Assembly: GCA_035630195.1 (NCBI GenBank) | Contig: DASQLD010000491.1 | Coordinates: 1 to 10,947, forward strand | Direction of reading: 5' to 3' | DNA: 10,947 nt | Origin: DASQDN01 sp035630195 | GTDB lineage: Bacteria > Acidobacteriota > Terriglobia > Bryobacterales > Bryobacteraceae | In this document: one piece after another, positions 6,555 through 10,947 of the stretch | How positions within the stretch are numbered: the first letter of the stretch is position 1 | Layout: each line of letters opens with the position of its first letter | Position numbers and translations under genes: made by a program | The notes under the pieces: generated by a model | The model's input: only the letters and a program-made list of their open reading frames with translations | Databases searched by the model: none | What the model was told of the DNA's origin: nothing

Positions 6555-7670
6555 ATGATTGTCGAAACTCAGGTCGCATGTTTCGATTCGCTACCACTTG
6601 ACTGCGGCGTCGCGCTCAGCCCAGTTGAGATTGCTTACGAGACCTACGGCCAACTGAATTCTTCCCGTTCGAACGCCATCCTGATCCTGCATGCGTTTTC
6701 GGGCGATGCTCACGCGGCCGGCATCAGCCATGAAGGTGGCAAGCCCGGCTGGTGGGATAACGCCATCGGACCCGGCAAAGCCTTCGATACCTCGCAATAT
6801 TTCGTAATCTGCACCAATGTTCTCGGCGGCTGCAAAGGCACTACGGGGCCTGCCTCAATCGACCCGAGCACGGGACGCCCTTACGGCATGAAGTTCCCGG
6901 TCATCTCGATCTCAGACATGGTGCGTTTGCAGAAGAAGCTGGTAAATCATCTGGGAATCGAGCGGCTGCTGGCTGTAGCGGGCGGATCGATGGGCGGCAT
7001 GCAGGTTCTCGAATGGGCTGTCGCCTATCCCGAAGCCGTGGCCTGCGCGATTCCGATCGCTACAACTTCCCGGCATAGTGCCCAGCAGATTGCCTTCAAT
7101 GAGGTCGGCAGGCAGGCGATTATGGCGGACCCGGACTGGTGCGACGGCGACTATTACAACAAAAAGCCACCAGCTCGCGGCCTATCGGTTGCTCGCATGG
7201 TCGGTCACATCACCTACATGAGTGATGACTCCATGCGCGAGAAGTTCGGCCGCCGCTTCCGCACTCAGGAGCCGCTTCCCGACTTTTCTTCGGTCTTCGA
7301 AGTTGAAAGCTACTTACGATACCGTGGCAGTCAGTTTGTCGACAGATTCGACGCCAATTCGTATCTTTACATCACGAAGGCGATGGATCTTTTCGACGTA
7401 ACGAATGGGCACGCAAGCCTGGCGGCGGCGCTGGAGCGCACACAATCCCGGTTTCTGGTGATCAGCTTTACTTCCGACTGGTTGTACCCAACGTACCAGT
7501 CGCTCGAGATCGTCAGCGCGCTGCGAGGCCGCAACCGGGACGTCGCCTTCTGCGAATTGCAATCGAATTACGGGCACGATGCTTTTCTGGTCGATGTCGC
7601 GGAACAGAGCGAACTGATCCGCGGTTTTCTTGCTAGCACGTACCGGGAAAAGGTGGCTCGCGCGTCATGA
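6555..7670 (+). CDS. metX: Homoserine O-acetyltransferase (or O-succinyltransferase) MetX
   Basis: This 371-residue alpha/beta-hydrolase acylates the hydroxyl of L-homoserine from acyl-CoA, the committing step of methionine synthesis. The nucleophile elbow GGSMGGMQ places the catalytic Ser at 145; Asp308 (TSDWLYP) and His341 (YGHDAFL) complete the triad. The typical MetX blocks are present: HAFSGDAHA (46-54), WWDNAIGPGKAFDT (66-79), NVLGGCKGTTGP (88-99) and FPVISISDMV (114-123). Length fits the family. Members of this family can use acetyl-CoA or succinyl-CoA, and primary annotation alone cannot settle which; acetyl is the default. The start codon is ATG 6555, 14 nt after the peptidase stop. 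The TGA is overlapped by the metW ATG (ATGA, 7667-7670), the classic metXW pair. Confidence 0.95.
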   Translation: MIVETQVACFDSLPLDCGVALSPVEIAYETYGQLNSSRSNAILILHAFSGDAHAAGISHEGGKPGWWDNAIGPGKAFDTSQYFVICTNVLGGCKGTTGPASIDPSTGRPYGMKFPVISISDMVRLQKKLVNHLGIERLLAVAGGSMGGMQVLEWAVAYPEAVACAIPIATTSRHSAQQIAFNEVGRQAIMADPDWCDGDYYNKKPPARGLSVARMVGHITYMSDDSMREKFGRRFRTQEPLPDFSSVFEVESYLRYRGSQFVDRFDANSYLYITKAMDLFDVTNGHASLAAALERTQSRFLVISFTSDWLYPTYQSLEIVSALRGRNRDVAFCELQSNYGHDAFLVDVAEQSELIRGFLASTYREKVARAS

Positions 7671-8296
7671 GTGCCGTGGCGCATGAGCTGAGACATCCTT
7701 CGGTCCGTGATGTGTTCGGCCGCAGCGACTACGCAATCATCAGTCAGATTGTTGAGCCTAATACGCGCGTTCTCGATGTTGGATGTGGTGAAGGAGAGTT
7801 GCTGCACTGGCTGGCGTTGCACAAAGGTGTAGATGCGCGCGGAGTGGAGATTGTGGGCGCGAAGGTGCAGCGGGCGATTGCGCGCGGTGTGTCGGTTTAC
7901 CAGGGAGATATTGATCAGGGGCTGGCGGACTATCCTGACGACGCGTTCGATTATGTCATCCTCAGCCAAACTCTGCAGGAGGTCCGGAAGCCACTGAAAG
8001 TGATGAAGGAGATGATGCGCGTCGGCCGCCGCGCTATCGTCGCATTCCCGAACTTCGGGCACTGGTCTGTCCGACTCACCCACCTGTGGTCGGGCCGAGC
8101 CCCGCGGACAAAGCTCTTCCCTCACGATTGGTACGATTCTCCTAACATCCACTTCCTGACGGTGCATGACTTTGAATCCCTCGCGGCAAAGATGAAATGG
8201 CCCGTCGAGCGGGCCATTTACCTGAGCGGTGATTCGGAAGTTAAGCTCTTCCCGAACTTGATGGCCGAGGTCGGCGTCTTCCTGATCCGTAAATAG
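7667..8296 (+). CDS. metW: MetW, methionine biosynthesis methyltransferase-fold protein
   Basis: The 209-residue product has a class I SAM-methyltransferase fold. Motif I is LDVGCGEGEL (36-45), and the acidic residue of motif II is Glu61 (GVEI). The family blocks LSQTLQEVRKP (99-109) and FPNFGHWSVR (127-136), and the HDWYDSPNIHFLT segment (153-165), are typical of MetW. MetW occurs next to metX in many bacteria and is required for, or stimulates, homoserine acylation. It is thought to act as a partner of MetX; no methyl-transfer reaction is firmly assigned. It overlaps metX by four bases, so the two are probably made in balanced amounts. Its stop (TAG, 8294-8296) abuts the stop of the convergent mutase gene with no gap, and a strong hairpin (8195-8219) lies within its last codons. 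Confidence 0.93.
   Translation: MSAVAHELRHPSVRDVFGRSDYAIISQIVEPNTRVLDVGCGEGELLHWLALHKGVDARGVEIVGAKVQRAIARGVSVYQGDIDQGLADYPDDAFDYVILSQTLQEVRKPLKVMKEMMRVGRRAIVAFPNFGHWSVRLTHLWSGRAPRTKLFPHDWYDSPNIHFLTVHDFESLAAKMKWPVERAIYLSGDSEVKLFPNLMAEVGVFLIRK
8195..8219. terminator. Perfect inverted repeat inside metW 3' end, candidate terminator for the convergent mutase gene
   Basis: AAATGGCCCG (8195-8204), a five-base loop (TCGAG) and CGGGCCATTT (8210-8219) form a perfect 10-bp stem with a GC-rich core flanked by A and T runs. That is the shape of a bidirectional intrinsic terminator. For the minus-strand mutase gene (stop at 8297) it lies about 78 nt beyond the stop, a natural place to end transcription. 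For metW it is inside the coding region (residues 177-185), so termination there would remove the stop codon. The T runs are only three bases long, so strength is doubtful. Confidence 0.4.
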
Positions 8297-9670
8297 CTAT
8301 TTGGCGTTGGTGGCGGCGACCTGGAGCTTGACGTCCTCGACGACTGCTTCAACCTGGCGGCGGTATTCGTTCAGGAGCTCCGGGGTCCGGGCTTCGAAGC
8401 GCATCACCAGCACCGGTTGTGTATTCGATGCTCGAACCAAGCCCCACCCTTCGTCAAACAATACCCGAGCGCCGTCCACGTCAACAACCTTATGCGTGCG
8501 TCGAAAATGATCCCGCACGCGCGAGACAACGTCGAACTTGACCTCATCGAGGGTATCGTTACGTATCTCAGGGGTGGTCACCATGGACGGAAGTCCGGCT
8601 GTCTGCGCCGACAGGGGCTTGCCGGACGCAGCGACGATCTCAATCAGACGGCATGCCGCATAGAGCGCGTCGTCGAAGCCGAGGTACCGATCCTTGAAAA
8701 ACATGTGACCGCTCATTTCGCCGGCGAGCTCCGCATGCTCTTCCTTCATCTTGGCTTTAATCAGCGAGTGGCCGGTCTTGTACATGATTGGGCGGCCCCC
8801 CAGCTTTTCCAGCTCGTCATACATGATCTGGGAGCACTTTACTTCGCCAATAAACGTCGCTCCCGGCTTTCGGGTTAGAATTTCGCGGGCGTAAATCAGC
8901 AGGAGGTAATCGCCCCATACGACATTGCCCTTTTCATCGACAGCGCCGATTCTATCGCCATCTCCATCGAAGGCTATTCCTAATTCCGCTCCCGATTCGG
9001 CGACCGCACGCTTCAAGTCTTCGAGATTCTCCTCAACGGTCGGATCGGGGTGGTGATTCGGAAAGCGGCCATCCATCTCAAAGAAGAGCTCTGTAGCGTC
9101 AACGTTGAGCTTTTCAAGGAGACGATGCATCGCGGGCCCTGCGGCGCCGTTGCCCGCGTCGATCACAACTTTTAGGCGTCGGGCAAACTGGAACTGGCTG
9201 GCCACCTCATCGACGTAGGGAGTCATGATGTCGTAGTCGCGGCAGGTTCCGGACCCCGAGTCCAAATCATTGGTCTCGATCAGACGGCGAAGATCTTGAA
9301 TTTCCGATCCGTGAATCGTGCCCGAACCGGCGACGATCTTGAAGCCGTTGTACTCGGCCGGATTGTGGCTTCCCGTGATCATCACGCCGCCATCTGAACC
9401 CAAATGGTAGACCGAGAAGTACAGGAGCGGCGTCGGGACCTCTCCGACATCGATTACCTCACAGCCAGCCGCTGTAAGGCCTGTTACAATTGCATCCCGG
9501 AGGCGCTTCGAACTTAGGCGAACATCGCGGCCAACATTGATCTTTTTTCCGATTTTCCGGCCGATATGAGTACCGATGGCCTTGCCTAATTGCTCTATCC
9601 CAGGGCTAAGGAGCTCGATATCAGCGATTCCGCGGATATCGTACTCGCGGAAAATTGTCGATTTCAGCAT
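8297..9670 (-). CDS. Phosphomannomutase/phosphoglucomutase (AlgC/ManB-like)
   Basis: A 457-residue alpha-D-phosphohexomutase that interconverts hexose 1- and 6-phosphates. It supplies mannose-1-P or glucose-1-P for exopolysaccharide, lipopolysaccharide or glycogen synthesis. It opens with STIFREYDIRGIAD. The catalytic phosphoserine loop is MITGSHNPAEYNGFK with Ser101, the Mg loop is DGDGDR (235-240), the sugar-specificity loop is GEMSGH (317-322), and the phosphate-binding loop is RASNTQP (413-419). GEMSGH with RASNTxP is the pattern of bifunctional PMM/PGM enzymes such as Pseudomonas AlgC, rather than of GlmM; that assignment is by motif. ATG 9670 is preferred; an adjacent GTG at 9673 would add one residue. 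There is no clear Shine-Dalgarno, and a TATACT box lies only 8 bases upstream, so the message may be leaderless. It diverges from yvcK. Confidence 0.94.
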   Translation of the reverse strand: MLKSTIFREYDIRGIADIELLSPGIEQLGKAIGTHIGRKIGKKINVGRDVRLSSKRLRDAIVTGLTAAGCEVIDVGEVPTPLLYFSVYHLGSDGGVMITGSHNPAEYNGFKIVAGSGTIHGSEIQDLRRLIETNDLDSGSGTCRDYDIMTPYVDEVASQFQFARRLKVVIDAGNGAAGPAMHRLLEKLNVDATELFFEMDGRFPNHHPDPTVEENLEDLKRAVAESGAELGIAFDGDGDRIGAVDEKGNVVWGDYLLLIYAREILTRKPGATFIGEVKCSQIMYDELEKLGGRPIMYKTGHSLIKAKMKEEHAELAGEMSGHMFFKDRYLGFDDALYAACRLIEIVAASGKPLSAQTAGLPSMVTTPEIRNDTLDEVKFDVVSRVRDHFRRTHKVVDVDGARVLFDEGWGLVRASNTQPVLVMRFEARTPELLNEYRRQVEAVVEDVKLQVAATNAK

Positions 9671-9677
9671 CACTATG

Positions 9678-9683
9678 AGTATA
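9678..9683 (-). promoter_or_regulatory. Candidate -10 box of the mutase gene (possibly leaderless mRNA)
   Basis: On the minus strand TATACT (9683-9678) matches the -10 consensus. The predicted start of transcription, about 7 bases downstream, falls at about 9671, essentially at the GTG/ATG start. No good -35 is visible (17 bases upstream is only ATCTAG-like). The divergent gap to yvcK (9671-9710) must hold both promoters, so they may overlap. The yvcK promoter itself cannot be placed with confidence. Confidence 0.35.
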
Positions 9684-9710
9684 CGGACACGCGTGAGATT
9701 CTAGATACTT

Positions 9711-10751
9711 GTGACGACCCGCCGATCCCAACTGGAGCCGCTCCGCATTGTCGCCATTGGTGGCGGAACCGGCCTTTCGAGTCTTCTTCACGGTCTGAAG
9801 CAGTACATGCGCTGCGATGTGAATTCGTCGAATCCTGCGGCGAACCTCGATTTGACGGCCGTAGTCACAGTCACCGACGATGGCGGGAGTTCGGGTAGAC
9901 TGAGGCGCGATTTCGCGATGATGCCTCCGGGCGACATCCGCAATTGTCTTGTCGCGATGTCCGAAGACGAAGCGCTTCTGGCGAGGTTATTCCAGTACCG
10001 GTTCGACCACGGGAAGGGACTCAAAGGACATAGCCTGGGGAACCTCTTTCTGACGGCGTTGACCGATCTAACGGGCGACTTCGCGAAAGCTGTCCAGCAT
10101 GCGTCTGAAGTCCTGGCGACTTGCGGGAGAATTTTTCCATCCACTTCCACAAACGTCGTGCTCCAGGCAACTTTGGCCGACGGGTCTAAGGTGGAAGGCG
10201 AAACCAAGATTTCAAAGAGCAGAGCACGCATCGAGCGAATCCGTTTGAAGCCTGGAAGTGTAAAGCCGATGCAGGAAACCCTCGAAGCGATTGCCAACGC
10301 CGATCTGATTACGTTTGGCCCAGGGTCACTGTTCACGAGCATCATTCCAAACCTGCTGGTCAAGGGGATTCCGGAAGCGATCGAACAATCCCCCGCGATC
10401 AAGCTGTGCTTCATGAACCTGATGTGGCAACCGGGCGAGACCATTGATTTCCGGGCCTCGGATCACGTCGAGGCCATCCAGAAGCATGCGGGAAGGCAAC
10501 TGATTGATGCTGTCGCCGTCAGCACATCCCCCATCTCGATATTGCTCAAGCGCCAGTATGCGATGCAGCGCGCGCTACCGGTAGAAAATGACATTGAGCG
10601 TTTGCAACAGCTCGGCGCTCGCGTCATCGCGCGGCCATTCGCGTCCTTCGGGAAAAAGATCCGGCATGATCCCGCGGCCATCGCGGATGTTGCAATTCAT
10701 CTTGCCGGAGAAGGAAGGCGTCAGCGGAGACGCGCGTTGAAAACGAAATGA
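9711..10751 (+). CDS. yvcK: YvcK/GlmR family UDP-GlcNAc-binding regulator (gluconeogenesis factor)
   Basis: The 346-residue protein belongs to the CofD-like YvcK family. Hallmarks are IGGGTGLSSLLHGLK (16-30), TVTDDGGSSGRLRRDF (53-68), MPPGDIRNCL (71-80), LKGHSLGNL (104-112), a downstream FGPGSLFTSIIPNLLV block, and MWQPGETIDF near the C-terminal third. In Firmicutes and Actinobacteria YvcK/GlmR binds UDP-sugars. In Bacillus subtilis it stimulates GlmS to direct carbon to amino sugars when gluconeogenesis is needed, and it affects cell shape and envelope integrity. It is cytosolic, and no enzyme activity is expected despite its kinship to the CofD 2-phospho-L-lactate transferase. The start is a GTG at 9711; no ATG is available before the GGGTG motif, and no strong ribosome-binding site is visible. 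It overlaps glmU by ATGA (10748-10751). Confidence 0.92.
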   Translation: MTTRRSQLEPLRIVAIGGGTGLSSLLHGLKQYMRCDVNSSNPAANLDLTAVVTVTDDGGSSGRLRRDFAMMPPGDIRNCLVAMSEDEALLARLFQYRFDHGKGLKGHSLGNLFLTALTDLTGDFAKAVQHASEVLATCGRIFPSTSTNVVLQATLADGSKVEGETKISKSRARIERIRLKPGSVKPMQETLEAIANADLITFGPGSLFTSIIPNLLVKGIPEAIEQSPAIKLCFMNLMWQPGETIDFRASDHVEAIQKHAGRQLIDAVAVSTSPISILLKRQYAMQRALPVENDIERLQQLGARVIARPFASFGKKIRHDPAAIADVAIHLAGEGRRQRRRALKTK

Positions 10752-10947
10752 AGCCAAATCTGACAGTCGTAATCCTGGCAGCCGGTCTCGGTACCAGAAT
10801 GAAATCACGCAAGGCAAAAGTGCTGCACGAGGCGGGCGGCTTGACCTTGGTCGAGCACGTCGTGAACTCTGCTCTGGCGCTTACGAGCCCGGACCGTGTC
10901 GTCGTAGTTGTGGGTCACCAAGCCGAGCGAGTGCAAGAAGTCCTCAC
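10748..10947 (+). CDS. glmU: Bifunctional GlmU, N-terminal uridylyltransferase part (cut by window end)
   Basis: From the ATG at 10748, 66 codons and two further bases are visible before the window ends. The N-terminus contains VVILAAGLGTRMKS (7-20), followed by KVLH (24-27) and VVVVVGHQAERV. This is the nucleotide-binding signature of the N-acetylglucosamine-1-phosphate uridylyltransferase domain of GlmU. The usual Pro before KVLH is replaced by Ala (KAKVLH). GlmU makes UDP-GlcNAc in the cytoplasm for peptidoglycan and lipopolysaccharide. The left-handed beta-helix acetyltransferase domain would lie outside, so a monofunctional nucleotidyltransferase cannot be excluded. Its start overlaps the yvcK stop (ATGA), which suggests translational coupling with a regulator that binds the GlmU product. 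Confidence 0.88.
   Translation, partial: MKPNLTVVILAAGLGTRMKSRKAKVLHEAGGLTLVEHVVNSALALTSPDRVVVVVGHQAERVQEVL

Noticed and set aside
7568..8167. Minus-strand open frame of 199 codons opposite metW
   Set aside because: It is an antisense shadow of metW with no recognisable family motifs.
9788..10444. Minus-strand open frame of 218 codons opposite yvcK
   Set aside because: It is an antisense shadow of yvcK. The plus strand carries all YvcK motifs.

Overview
This window is mostly housekeeping chromosome from a moderately GC-rich Gram-negative bacterium. An Acidobacteriota affiliation (Bryobacterales/Solibacter-like) is my best guess. It rests on the mix of YceD-RpmF-PlsX, a secreted glutamate-carboxypeptidase-II-like M28 peptidase, MetX/MetW and a YvcK-GlmU pair, plus weak Shine-Dalgarno use and non-ATG starts. 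It is an inference, not a search result.

Left edge (1-800, minus strand): an accessory patch. At the very edge lies the N-terminus of a DUF262 (GmrSD-N/ParB-like) protein whose gene runs out of the window. Just upstream of it (64 nt) is a decayed VapC PIN-domain toxin gene. It has kept its near-original length but carries a one-base loss at the catalytic DTS motif, a TAG at the position of the second catalytic acid, a scrambled segment where the third should be, and a further TAA. A weaker trace of a VapB antitoxin C-terminus precedes it.

Centre (820-8296, plus strand): an extended -10 promoter leads into yceD-rpmF-plsX. The genes that follow are closely packed: a DsbD-type thiol:disulfide interchange protein (1 nt after plsX), a secreted M28 metallopeptidase (ATGA overlap), metX (14 nt gap) and metW (ATGA overlap). 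The run links ribosome/phospholipid synthesis, periplasmic redox and peptide turnover, and methionine synthesis. It is probably read as one or a few transcripts. The usual fabH/fabD/fabG genes do not follow plsX.

Right part (8297-10947): a phosphomannomutase/phosphoglucomutase gene lies on the minus strand and converges on metW with abutting stop codons. A perfect 10-bp-stem hairpin sits just inside the end of metW. Divergent from the mutase, across about 40 nt, is yvcK (glmR), which overlaps the start of glmU (truncated by the window end). This side is concerned with sugar phosphates and UDP-GlcNAc for envelope synthesis.

I see no RNA genes, CRISPR array, intact insertion sequence or prophage. 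No clearly new system is visible. The most notable items are the decayed VapBC next to the DUF262 gene, and the coupling of a UDP-GlcNAc-sensing regulator to the UDP-GlcNAc synthase gene.
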